DNA from: Bacteroides sp. ET71
GTDB taxonomy: Bacteria; Bacteroidota; Bacteroidia; Bacteroidales; Bacteroidaceae
NCBI RefSeq assembly: GCF_023336905.1
Contig: NZ_JAMBLS010000027.1
Span: 1 to 41,319 of the forward strand
Length of the DNA: 41,319 nt
Reading direction: 5' to 3'
In this document: positions 25,024-32,281 of the stretch, in pieces
Layout: every line of letters begins with the position of its first letter
Position numbering within the stretch: position 1 is the first letter of the stretch
Notes under the pieces: model-generated
Seen by the model: only the letters and a program-made list of their open reading frames with translations
The model's database searches: none
Told to the model about the DNA's origin: nothing
Made by a program: the position numbers and the translations under genes

Positions 25024-25270
25024 TTTAGTTTATACTATCGATGTATCTGTCATTCTGAGCGTTGTTCTCCCCCGACAAACGGGGGAGCAAAGAGGGGGTT
25101 GAAGCGTAGTCGAAGAATCTCACTACATGCACTGCCCAAGGGAATCGTGTCTTTCGGGAGATGTTTCGACTTCGCTTCACACCCCCTCTTACCTCCCCCG
25201 TTTGTCGGGGGAGAACAATGCTCAACATGACAGGCACACATCATATAAATTAATTTTCAACATCTACTTA
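25024..25270 (-). repeat. dispersed intergenic repeat, family B copy 3 (inverted)
   Basis: A full-length B element between wzz and wza, in the opposite orientation to the copies at 9357 and 9727. Both of its ends carry the GTTCTCCCCCGACAAACGGG block in inverted orientation, so the element is itself a large palindrome. Its inner part (CCCAAGGGAATCGTGTCTTTCGGG) matches copy 1, while its outer flank matches copy 2. No independent gene lies in the 330-bp wzz-wza gap. Confidence 0.85.
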
Positions 25271-25284
25271 TCTCTTAAAAAAAT

Positions 25285-27678
25285 ATGAAACATCGACTTT
25301 TGATAATCCCTGTCGTGCTGTTGCTGTGTAGCTGGTGCGGCAGTGCTGTTGCCCAGTCTATGAGCGACCAGCAGGTGCTGGAGTACGTGCAGGAAAGCGT
25401 CAAGCAGGGCAAGGAGCAGAAACAGATTGCGGCAGAGTTGGCCCGTCGCGGTGTTACCCGTGAGCAGGCCACACGTGTGAAAGAACAGTATGAGCGTCAG
25501 AATGGCGCACAGGCTGCTTCCATGACAGGTACGGAGCAGAACGAGGCCCGTCTCCGTGAGGAGACGCAGGACGAGACGTCGGCCATGCTGGACGAGCAGC
25601 CTACCACGGAGGAACTGTTGCAGGAGGACACGGTCTTTGGACGCAACATCTTCAACACGCGCAACCTGACCTTCGAGCCTAACAACAACCTGCCCACTCC
25701 TCCCAACTACCGCCTTGGCCCCGGTGACGAGGTGGTGATAGACATCTGGGGGGCTAGCCAGAACACCATCCGGCAGACCATCTCGCCGGACGGCACCATC
25801 AACTTGCAGGAGCTTGGCCCTGCCTATCTGAGCGGCATGACGGTGGAAGAAGCCGGCCGCTTCCTGAAAGCCGAATTGGGCAAGATTTACAGCAACGAGA
25901 AGAACCAGATCCGGGTGACGCTGGGCAACACCCGCACCATCCAGGTCAACATCATGGGCGAGGTGGTCCAGCCTGGCACGTATGCCCTGTCAGCCTTCTC
26001 GACCGTCTTCCACGCCCTGTACCGCGCCGGCGGCGTGAACCCCATCGGCAGCCTCCGCGATGTCCGCCTGGTGCGCAACGGCAAGAAGATAGCTTCGGTG
26101 GATGTCTACGAGTTTATCATGGAGGGCCGCATGACGGACGACATCAGCCTTCAGGAAGGCGACGTGGTTATCGTCCCCGCCTATGAGTCGCTGGTGAAGC
26201 TGAGCGGCAAGGTGAAGCGCGCGATGAAGTTCGAGATGCGCAAGGACGAAACGCTGGCCACGCTGCTGGAGTATGCCGGCGGCTTCGAGGCGGATGCCTA
26301 TACGAAGACGCTTCGCATCGTCCGGCAGAACGGCGAGGAATACGAGGTGAAGACAGTCAGCACTTCCGATTATCCGGTGACGGAGCTTCGCGACGGCGAC
26401 GTGGTGACTGTGGGCGCCATCCTGGACCGCTTCACGAACAAGGTGGAGATCAAGGGTGCCGTCTACCGTCCGGACATCTACGAGCTGGACGGCAAGGTGA
26501 ACACGGTGCGCGCCCTCATCGACCAGGCGCAGGGCCTGATGGACGACGCCTTCACGAACCGTGCGGTGCTGCAACGCCAGCGTGACGACATGACCTCTGA
26601 GGTGCTTGCCGTGGATGTGAAGGCCCTGATGGACGGCCGCATCCCCGATATCCCGCTTCGCAAGAACGACATCCTGTACATCCCGAGCATCCACGACCTG
26701 AGCGACCTGGGGAGCGTGAGCATCACGGGCGAGGTGGCCAAGCCTGACACCTATCCTTATGCCGACCACATGACGCTGGAAGACCTGATTATCCAGGCCG
26801 GCGGTCTTCGTGAAGCCGCCTCTCTGGTACGTGTGGACGTCTCCCGCCGCATCAAAGACCCGAAGAGCCTGCATACGACGGACAGCATCGGCCAGATGTT
26901 CTCGTTCGGTCTGAAAGACGGCTTCGTGATAGACGGTCAGCCCGGTTTCGAGCTCCAGCCTTACGACCAGGTGTTTGTCCGCCGGAGCCCCGGCTACCAG
27001 GTCCAGCAGAACGTTTCGATAGGGGGCGAAGTGGTCTTCGGCGGCACATACACGCTGACGAGCCGTGCCGAGCGCCTGAGCGACCTGGTGAAGAAGGCCG
27101 GCGGTGTCACTCCCTCGGCCTACGTGCGCGGTGCCAAGCTGACCCGTGTGGCCAATGACGAAGAGAAGCGCCGCATGCAGGACGTTATCAACCTGATGGG
27201 CCGTGAGCTGGGTGAAGGAGCGCTCGACTCCCTGGGCATCCGTGTGGAAGATACCTATACGATTGGCATCGACCTGGAAGCCGCCCTTGCCAGTCCCGGC
27301 AGTGACGCCGACCTGGTGCTGCGCGAAGGCGATGTGCTCCAGGTACCTGAATATACGAACACGGTGAAAATCAGCGGCGCCGTGATGATGCCCAACACGG
27401 TCTCGTACAGCGAGGGTGAAGGGGTGAAGTACTATTTGGGTCAGGCCGGTGGCTACAGCCAGCACGCGAAGAAGAGCAAGAAGTTCATTATCTACATGAA
27501 CGGTCAGGTGGCGCAAGTGAAGGGTAGTGGCCGCGGCCAGATAGAGCCCGGTTGCGAGATTGTGGTGCCGAACAAGAAGAAGCGGAGCAGTGCCGTCCTC
27601 TCCAACGTCCTGGGCTACGCCACATCTTTCGCTTCGTTGGGAACGATGGCTGCCTCCATCGCCAACCTTGTCAAGTAG
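25285..27678 (+). CDS. wza: Wza-type polysaccharide export protein with SLBB repeats
   Basis: A 797-residue exported protein with a signal peptide (residues 1-23, cut likely at AVA-Q). The Poly_export domain (about 140-215) contains YRLGPGDEVVIDIWG and SPDGTINLQELGPAYLSG. A long series of SLBB domains follows (VNIMGEVVQPGTYALS, KISGAVMMPNTVSYSEG and others), and the end is a Lys-rich tail and a hydrophobic C-terminus. It forms the outer-membrane/periplasmic channel for the capsule. It is longer than E. coli Wza (379 residues) because of extra SLBB units, as is usual in Bacteroidota. No lipobox is evident. The gene is GC-rich, like wzz. Confidence 0.93.
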   Translation: MKHRLLIIPVVLLLCSWCGSAVAQSMSDQQVLEYVQESVKQGKEQKQIAAELARRGVTREQATRVKEQYERQNGAQAASMTGTEQNEARLREETQDETSAMLDEQPTTEELLQEDTVFGRNIFNTRNLTFEPNNNLPTPPNYRLGPGDEVVIDIWGASQNTIRQTISPDGTINLQELGPAYLSGMTVEEAGRFLKAELGKIYSNEKNQIRVTLGNTRTIQVNIMGEVVQPGTYALSAFSTVFHALYRAGGVNPIGSLRDVRLVRNGKKIASVDVYEFIMEGRMTDDISLQEGDVVIVPAYESLVKLSGKVKRAMKFEMRKDETLATLLEYAGGFEADAYTKTLRIVRQNGEEYEVKTVSTSDYPVTELRDGDVVTVGAILDRFTNKVEIKGAVYRPDIYELDGKVNTVRALIDQAQGLMDDAFTNRAVLQRQRDDMTSEVLAVDVKALMDGRIPDIPLRKNDILYIPSIHDLSDLGSVSITGEVAKPDTYPYADHMTLEDLIIQAGGLREAASLVRVDVSRRIKDPKSLHTTDSIGQMFSFGLKDGFVIDGQPGFELQPYDQVFVRRSPGYQVQQNVSIGGEVVFGGTYTLTSRAERLSDLVKKAGGVTPSAYVRGAKLTRVANDEEKRRMQDVINLMGRELGEGALDSLGIRVEDTYTIGIDLEAALASPGSDADLVLREGDVLQVPEYTNTVKISGAVMMPNTVSYSEGEGVKYYLGQAGGYSQHAKKSKKFIIYMNGQVAQVKGSGRGQIEPGCEIVVPNKKKRSSAVLSNVLGYATSFASLGTMAASIANLVK

Positions 27679-27710
27679 GCGGGCCGGGCACGGATTGCAT
27701 GGCATAAAGC

Positions 27711-27748
27711 AGAAAAGCCGGAGACGCATACGCATCTCCGGCTTTTCT
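27711..27748. terminator. bidirectional terminator between wza and mazG
   Basis: A perfect 14-bp stem, AGAAAAGCCGGAGA (27711-27724) and TCTCCGGCTTTTCT (27735-27748), with a 10-nt loop. The A/T ends give a U-run in both directions. It would end the capsule operon from the left and mazG from the right. Confidence 0.9.
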
Positions 27749-27779
27749 GTTGCCCGTCGGGGGAGTAGTTCTTGTCTGT

Positions 27780-28574
27780 TTATATGTCTTTTTCTTGTGC
27801 TTTGGCTTCTTCCCAAAGCTTGTCCATCTCGGCTAAGGACATGTCGTGCAGGTTTTTGCCTTCTTTGATGGAGTGCGCTTCCACGTAGTTGAAGCGGCGG
27901 ATGAACTTTTGGTTGGTATGTTCCAGAGCATTGTCCGGATTGATTTTGTAGAGGCGGGCAGCGTTGATGAGGCTGAACAGCACGTCGCCAAACTCGGCTT
28001 CGGCCTTCTCCTTGTCCATGTGGGCCACCTCGGTCTGGAACTCTTGTATCTCTTCCTTCACCTTGTCCCATACTTGTTCGCGTTCTTCCCAGTCGAAGCC
28101 CACGTTGCGTGCCTTGTCTTGTATGCGGTAGGCTTTGATCAGCGAGGGTAGGGCGGCGGGCACTCCGCTCAGCACGGTCTTGTTTCCGCCTTTTTCTTTC
28201 AGTTTCAGTTGTTCCCAGTTCTCAGACACCTGTCCGGCGGTTTCGGCCTTGACGTCGCCAAAGACGTGCGGGTGGCGGAAGATAAGTTTGTCACACAGTC
28301 GGTCACAGACATCTTTCATGTCGAAATCGCCCGTTTCGCTACCTATTTTTGCATAAAAGGCTACGTGGAGCAGTACGTCACCCAGTTCTTTGCAGATGTC
28401 TGTCTTGTCGTCGCGCATCAGGGCGTCGCACAGTTCATAGGTTTCTTCAATGGTGTTGGGCCGCAGGCTCTCGTTGGTCTGTTTGCGGTCCCAGGGACAT
28501 TTCTCGCGCAGTTCGTCGAGAATATCGAGGAAGCGTCCAAAGGCTTCCATTTGTTCTTGTCGGGTGTGTAGCAT
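27780..28574 (-). CDS. mazG: nucleoside triphosphate pyrophosphohydrolase MazG
   Basis: A 264-residue all-alpha NTP pyrophosphohydrolase that hydrolyses NTPs to NMP and PPi, a housecleaning role linked to nucleotide pools. The N-terminal MazG half has LREKCPWDRKQT and the metal-binding EETYEL ... KELGDVLLHV motif. A second half repeats it weakly (AEAEFGDVLFSLIN). The length equals E. coli MazG. On the minus strand a TACATTTG box (28603 down to 28596) lies about 20 bp before the ATG. Confidence 0.95.
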   Translation of the reverse strand: MLHTRQEQMEAFGRFLDILDELREKCPWDRKQTNESLRPNTIEETYELCDALMRDDKTDICKELGDVLLHVAFYAKIGSETGDFDMKDVCDRLCDKLIFRHPHVFGDVKAETAGQVSENWEQLKLKEKGGNKTVLSGVPAALPSLIKAYRIQDKARNVGFDWEEREQVWDKVKEEIQEFQTEVAHMDKEKAEAEFGDVLFSLINAARLYKINPDNALEHTNQKFIRRFNYVEAHSIKEGKNLHDMSLAEMDKLWEEAKAQEKDI

Positions 28575-28626
28575 GTCTTTTTATTTAATTCGGTGCAAAT
28601 GTACGGAAAATACGATTTCATTTCTT

Positions 28627-28667
28627 ATTTTGATGGATAAAGTGTTGGGCAGTTTATCCATCAAAAT
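28627..28667. repeat. perfect 15-bp inverted repeat upstream of mazG
   Basis: ATTTTGATGGATAAA (28627-28641) and TTTATCCATCAAAAT (28653-28667) are exact reverse complements around an 11-nt loop. It lies just upstream of the mazG -7 box and could be an operator or a terminator-like hairpin. Confidence 0.75.
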
Positions 28668-28708
28668 GATTGATTTGTGTTGTTGCCGGAGAGTCAGTGC
28701 AGAGAGCG

Positions 28709-28906
28709 TCTGACATCACGCGTGAAAGGGTTCTGACATCGCGCGTGTTTTGGTTTGTTAATAGGCGTGATGTCCGGAGGCTTTCACGCGTGATGTCAGA
28801 AAGGTAGCTAGCGTGATGCAAATTGGTAACACCCGTGATGCAGGCGGAAAGCTGGCGTGATGCAAATCGGTAACACGCGTGATGCTGGCGGAAAGCTGGC
28901 GTGATG
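28709..28906. repeat. GCGTGATG array with 22-23-bp period
   Basis: Seven copies of (G/C)CGTGATG start at 28765, 28788, 28811, 28833, 28855, 28877 and 28899, so the period is 23, 23, 22, 22, 22, 22. Two reverse-sense copies (CATCACGC at 28714 and CATCGCGC at 28737) are 23 bp apart. A perfect 20-bp inverted repeat pairs 28709-28728 with 28781-28800. The right part consists of 11-bp words, such as GCGTGATGCAA, ATCGGTAACAC and GCGGAAAGCTG, repeated as a 44-bp block. It fills most of the 447-bp mazG-flavodoxin gap. Confidence 0.85.
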
Positions 28907-28959
28907 CATAAAAAAATCCGGGCTGCGGGGTATCGCATAATCAGCGATTTTCCCATCCC

Positions 28960-28990
28960 TTGACGCTTTGCCGGATATTCCGTACCTTTG
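28960..28990 (+). promoter_or_regulatory. probable promoter of the flavodoxin-fold gene
   Basis: TACCTTTG (28983-28990) is a good -7 box, with TTGA (28960-28963) 19 bp upstream as a weak -33 box. It leaves a leader of about 25 nt before the ATG at 29022. Confidence 0.55.
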
Positions 28991-29021
28991 CGGGACTAAA
29001 CCAATTTATGACTGACTGATT

Positions 29022-29651
29022 ATGAAAGTGCTTTTAGTGAACGGCGGCCCGCACAAGACGGGTTGCACTTATACGGCTTTGGAAGAAGTGGCCTCGACGC
29101 TGCGCGAGGCGGGTGTGGAGACGGAAATCGTGTGGTTGGGCGTGAAGCCCCTGGCCGGGTGTATCGGTTGCGGCAGTTGTGCGGAGAAGAAAGCCTGCTT
29201 CCGCGATGATGTGGTGAATGAGTTTCTGGACAAGGCGGCCACGGCGGACGGTTTTGTGTTCGGCTCGCCCGTGCACTATGCTTCGGCCAGCGGTGCCATT
29301 ACCTCTTTCATGGACCGTGCTTTCTATGCGGGCAACCGCCGGGGCGTGTTTGCCGGGAAGCCGGCTGCGGCCATTGCCAGTTGTCGGCGCGGAGGTGCTA
29401 CGGCCACCTTCGACCAACTGAACAAATACTTCACCATCAGCTCCATGCCCGTGGTATCTTCGCAATACTGGAACATGGTGCACGGCAATACGCCCGACGA
29501 GGTACGCCAAGACCTCGAAGGCCTGCAGACCATGCGCACGCTGGGCCGCAACATGGCGTGGCTCCTGCGCTGCATCGAGGCGGGACGGAAGGCAGGCATC
29601 GACTTCCCCCGCGGGGTGGAGGAACCGTTGCGCACGAACTTCATCCGCTGA
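29022..29651 (+). CDS. flavodoxin-fold NAD(P)H-dependent FMN reductase-like protein
   Basis: A 209-residue flavodoxin-like protein. The N-terminal MKVLLVNGGPHKTGCTYTAL forms the phosphate-binding loop. CIGCGSC (residues 47-53) is the Cys pattern common in the iron-sulfur flavoprotein-like subgroup, and FGSPVHYASASGAITSFMDR contributes to the isoalloxazine site. Members reduce FMN, quinones or nitro compounds; the substrate here is unknown. It is monocistronic, with its own promoter and terminator. Confidence 0.88.
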   Translation: MKVLLVNGGPHKTGCTYTALEEVASTLREAGVETEIVWLGVKPLAGCIGCGSCAEKKACFRDDVVNEFLDKAATADGFVFGSPVHYASASGAITSFMDRAFYAGNRRGVFAGKPAAAIASCRRGGATATFDQLNKYFTISSMPVVSSQYWNMVHGNTPDEVRQDLEGLQTMRTLGRNMAWLLRCIEAGRKAGIDFPRGVEEPLRTNFIR

Positions 29652-29675
29652 GTATTCTCTGTAAGGTAAGGGCAA

Positions 29676-29718
29676 AAAAACCGGAAGCTCGCCCGATGGC
29701 GGGGTTTCCGGTTCTTTT
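29676..29718 (+). terminator. terminator between convergent genes
   Basis: The stem AACCGGAA (29679-29686) / TTCCGGTT (29706-29713) with a GC-rich loop is followed by CTTTTAT. It ends the flavodoxin-like gene 27 bp past its stop and may also serve the convergent minus-strand genes. Confidence 0.8.
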
Positions 29719-29734
29719 ATGACTGTTGACGGAG

Positions 29735-29863
29735 TCAGTTGGCGTGGCGGCGCTCTTCCTTCTTGTCTTTGATGTAGAAATAAAGGAAGCCTGTGATGGC
29801 TATCAGCATGATGGTGCCGCACATGATGAGAAAGCCAATTTCATTGTTGCTCATATATTTCAT
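29735..29863 (-). CDS. 42-residue single-pass membrane protein
   Basis: A tiny protein, MKYMSNNEIGFLIM..., with one membrane span (about residues 10-31, FLIMCGTIMLIAITGFLYFYI) and a basic/acidic tail KDKKEERRHAN. Its ATG overlaps the TGA of the preceding 60-residue gene (ATGA, 29863 to 29860), which supports real translation by coupling. A longer in-frame reading from 29947 would run through the upstream gene in another frame and is unlikely. Function unknown. Confidence 0.65.
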   Translation of the reverse strand: MKYMSNNEIGFLIMCGTIMLIAITGFLYFYIKDKKEERRHAN

Positions 29864-30042
29864 TCCTCTTTTTGTTTGTCCCGTATGAGCCATAGGCCCA
29901 GACCGACGGTAGCTGTTACGATAATTCCGGCGATGACGTACATCCATATTTCACCCATACCGCTGAAGGCTGTCGAAATAATAACAGCCGTCAGCACGTA
30001 TTTGGCGATGTCCATCAGCCATTTCCCAAATTCTTTTCTCAT
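29860..30042 (-). CDS. 60-residue two-span membrane protein (DUF6722-like)
   Basis: A small protein, MRKEFGKWLMDIAKYVLTAV..., with two hydrophobic segments (about 15-27 and 33-53) and a charged end RDKQKEE. It resembles the small Bacteroidales membrane family that I recall as DUF6722; that name is from memory. It is coupled to the following 42-residue gene. A TATCTTTG box (30054 down to 30047) ends only 4 nt before the ATG, so transcription from it would be almost leaderless, or translation would start at Met10. Confidence 0.7.
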   Translation of the reverse strand: MRKEFGKWLMDIAKYVLTAVIISTAFSGMGEIWMYVIAGIIVTATVGLGLWLIRDKQKEE

Positions 30043-30087
30043 TACGCAAAGATACGGTTATTTGCCGGATAATCCATGCGGAGCGGT

Positions 30088-30672
30088 TCAGAATTCCACC
30101 GTCGGTGCCGTCTCCGCTCCGGCTTGTGCCTCGAAGTAGGCGCGCTTCTCGAAGCCGAACAATCCGGCGAGGATATTGCGGGGGAAGCGGCGGATGGCGG
30201 TGTTGTATTTGTTTGCTTCGTCATTGAAGTTCTTGCGTGCCACGTTGATGCGGTTCTCCGTGCCTTCCAGTTGGGCCTGCAGTTCCAGGAAGTTTTGGTT
30301 GGCCTTCAGGTCGGGATAGTTCTCGGTGATGGCCAGCAGTTTGCCCAGAGCCGAGGCCAGTTGTCCTTGTGCGGCTTGATATTCAGCCAGCTTCTCGGGC
30401 GTCAGGTCGGCGGGGTCTACTTTGATTTGCGTGGCCTTGCTGCGGGCTTCGATGACGCCTTCCAGTGTCTCCTGTTCGTGGGCGGCATAGCCCTTGACGG
30501 TGTTCACCAGGTTGGGGATGAGGTCGGCGCGACGCTGGTACTGTGTCTCCACGTTGGCCCACTGGTTGCTTACTTTCTCGTCCATTGATACCAGTCCGTT
30601 GTAACCCGTTACGGCCCAGATGGCCAGTACGGCAATGACGACGATGATGATAATGGTAGATGTCTTCTTCAT
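30088..30672 (-). CDS. lemA: LemA family protein
   Basis: A 194-residue LemA protein with an N-terminal membrane anchor (about residues 6-22), then a long helical domain with the family signature GYNGLVSMDEKVSNQWANVETQYQRRADLIPNLVNTVKG, and ENRINVARKNFNDEANKYNT near the C-terminus. The fold is a helical bundle; the role is unclear. In many bacteria lemA is next to a TPM-domain (YgcG-like) gene. Here that partner (31315-32232) is present but separated by a toxin-antitoxin pair. It starts 6 bp after the toxin stop. Confidence 0.93.
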   Translation of the reverse strand: MKKTSTIIIIVVIAVLAIWAVTGYNGLVSMDEKVSNQWANVETQYQRRADLIPNLVNTVKGYAAHEQETLEGVIEARSKATQIKVDPADLTPEKLAEYQAAQGQLASALGKLLAITENYPDLKANQNFLELQAQLEGTENRINVARKNFNDEANKYNTAIRRFPRNILAGLFGFEKRAYFEAQAGAETAPTVEF

Positions 30673-30678
30673 ACTTTA

Positions 30679-30987
30679 TTATTTATTGGGATTATTGTTT
30701 AATAATTGCTGTAACACTTCGGGGTTTCGTCGGGTGTCCCATATCAGTTCAATGAAAATACGCTCTTTCCTTATTGAATAGAAAATCTTACAGTGTCTTT
30801 TGATAAGGTATCGGTATGGTGTTCCTTCTTCCCGGCTTCCAATCGTAGGAAATATAAGCAGGTATCTGGTTTCTTGGTAAATCTCAGTCCTTATTTTTTC
30901 CGCTACTTCCTTTCCTGCGGTAGCTTTGTAAAATTTGTAAATTTCCCGCAAGCTGTCTCTTGCCTGTTGCAACCAATATATTACCAT
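30679..30987 (-). CDS. RelE/ParE-family toxin
   Basis: A 102-residue ParE/RelE-superfamily protein: YWLQQARDSLREIYKFYK at the N-terminus, FPTIGSREEGTPYRYLIKRHCKIFYSIRKERIFIELIWDTRRNPE at the C-terminus. It has the size and motif order of ParE-type toxins, which usually poison DNA gyrase; RelE-type mRNA cleavage cannot be excluded. Its start overlaps the antitoxin end by 7 bp, a normal antitoxin-first arrangement. Confidence 0.88.
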   Translation of the reverse strand: MVIYWLQQARDSLREIYKFYKATAGKEVAEKIRTEIYQETRYLLIFPTIGSREEGTPYRYLIKRHCKIFYSIRKERIFIELIWDTRRNPEVLQQLLNNNPNK

Positions 30988-31232
30988 GATTTCATATCTT
31001 CTAAGAGTTCTTCGTCCGTGAGATATTGACCGGTTTTGATTTGCTCTTCAGCTATATCCATCAGCTGTTGAAATAATGGTTCTGGTATAGCATGGTATGC
31101 TTCAGACTCTTCTTCCTTGCGGATGATGCTGCAAGCCTCAGCCAATTTTTGCAAGGATTCTTCCGTATTGAAGTGATTGATGATTTCCCGTACAAGAATC
31201 ATCTTGTGGCTGTCCAATTCTGCTGTTGTCAT
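30981..31232 (-). CDS. antitoxin of the ParE-type pair
   Basis: An 83-residue acidic protein starting MTTAELDSHKMILVREIINHFN and ending in EEQIKTGQYLTDEELLEDMKSW, the tail shape of antitoxins that wrap their toxin. No obvious ribbon-helix-helix domain is seen. The ATG at 31232 is preferred over 31262 because a TACATTTG -7 box (31267 down to 31260) overlaps the latter. The promoter shows the pair has its own transcription unit within the lemA-TPM region. Confidence 0.82.
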   Translation of the reverse strand: MTTAELDSHKMILVREIINHFNTEESLQKLAEACSIIRKEEESEAYHAIPEPLFQQLMDIAEEQIKTGQYLTDEELLEDMKSW

Positions 31233-31314
31233 ATCGCTATTGTTTTTATTCTCCTGTTGCAAATGTAGTCATTATGGCTGAAAAGAGAAAGATTCCCGTT
31301 CCTTAATTCTTCAT

Positions 31315-32232
31315 TTAGAACCTGGAGCCTGCTCCTCCGCCTCCTCCGCTTCCGCCGCCAAAGCTGCCTCCGAATCCTCCGCCACCTCCGAATCCTCCGC
31401 CAAATCCTCCGCCGAAGATGACCGGGCCTCCCCAGCCTCCGCCTCGCCCGCGGTTGTTGTCCTGTCCGTGGCGCTCGCGGCGCTTGACGACGTGGCCGCA
31501 GTTGCGGCAGATATACGTCACTTCTTCCGTCTTCACGCCGTTGTGGAAGGAGACCACCTGGCTGCTGGCACGCTTCAGCGTATGTTTCTTGCACCGGGGG
31601 CAACGTGTCTTGCGTCGGGCTGCTGCAATGCTGATAGCTATGGCAAAGAGGATGAAGGCAAAGATGATGGCAACGGCGGTTCCCAAGTCTCCGTCTTCGG
31701 ACGTACTGCTGTCGTTTTCCATCGAACCATCCAGACGGGCACACGTGGCGCGGATACCCGCTACCATGCCTTCGCTCCAGCGTTCGTCTTTCAGGTAGGG
31801 AATCATGTCTTTCGTCTGGATGCGCTTGCAGATGGCATCGGGCAGCACGCCTTCCAGGCCGTAACCTGTGTAGAACTGTATGCAGCGCTGGTCAGTGACG
31901 AGCAGGATGACCAGCCCGTTGTCCTTTCCCTTCTTGCCTACGCCCCACGAATTGAGCAGTTCGTGGCAGAAGTCGAAGCATTCCATGTCACCGATGCAGG
32001 GCACTACAACCACTACGGTCTCGATGCCCGTCTGCTGCTCCAGGCGGTAGAGCATGCGGTCGATGCTGTCCGTGGCGGCGGGGCTGATGATGCCTGCGGG
32101 GTCGCACAGATAGCGGTATTTGTTCTGGATATGCACCTTGGGCAAGTTGTCGGGCGTATAGATGGTTTGCTGTGCCCGCACACAGAGAGGCAGGCACAGC
32201 CATAGGATGAGCAGGGGTATAATTCGTTTCAT
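31315..32232 (-). CDS. TPM-domain (YgcG-like) membrane protein with Gly-rich tail
   Basis: A protein of 305 residues. Signal peptide MKRIIPLLILWLCLPLCVRAQ (1-21), then a TPM domain (about 37-180) with DPAGIISPAATDSIDRMLYRLEQQTGIETVVVVVP, NGLVILLVTDQRCIQFYTGYGLEG and an R/D-rich end. One membrane span follows (about 200-220), then a four-Cys knuckle CPRCKKH..CRNCGH like a zinc ribbon, and a C-terminal Gly/Phe-rich tail ending GAGSRF. The start at 32232 excludes an upstream extension lacking a signal sequence. TPM proteins are linked to lemA and envelope or photosystem maintenance; the role here is unknown. Confidence 0.88.
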   Translation of the reverse strand: MKRIIPLLILWLCLPLCVRAQQTIYTPDNLPKVHIQNKYRYLCDPAGIISPAATDSIDRMLYRLEQQTGIETVVVVVPCIGDMECFDFCHELLNSWGVGKKGKDNGLVILLVTDQRCIQFYTGYGLEGVLPDAICKRIQTKDMIPYLKDERWSEGMVAGIRATCARLDGSMENDSSTSEDGDLGTAVAIIFAFILFAIAISIAAARRKTRCPRCKKHTLKRASSQVVSFHNGVKTEEVTYICRNCGHVVKRRERHGQDNNRGRGGGWGGPVIFGGGFGGGFGGGGGFGGSFGGGSGGGGGAGSRF

Positions 32233-32281
32233 GCAGTCTCTTCTTGATGTTTCGGCGGCTAAGATACGGCTTTTGCGGGAG

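Noticed and set aside
25050-25244. 64- and 70-residue minus-strand open frames between wzz and wza
   Set aside because: Both are read through the inverted B repeat and have no start signals or family features.
25990-28071. 693-residue minus-strand open frame
   Set aside because: It is a shadow of the GC-rich wza gene and part of mazG; its His/Val/Ala-rich composition is typical of antisense frames.
31468-32205. 245-residue plus-strand open frame opposite the TPM gene
   Set aside because: Antisense shadow; the minus strand has a signal peptide, TPM domain and Gly-rich tail.
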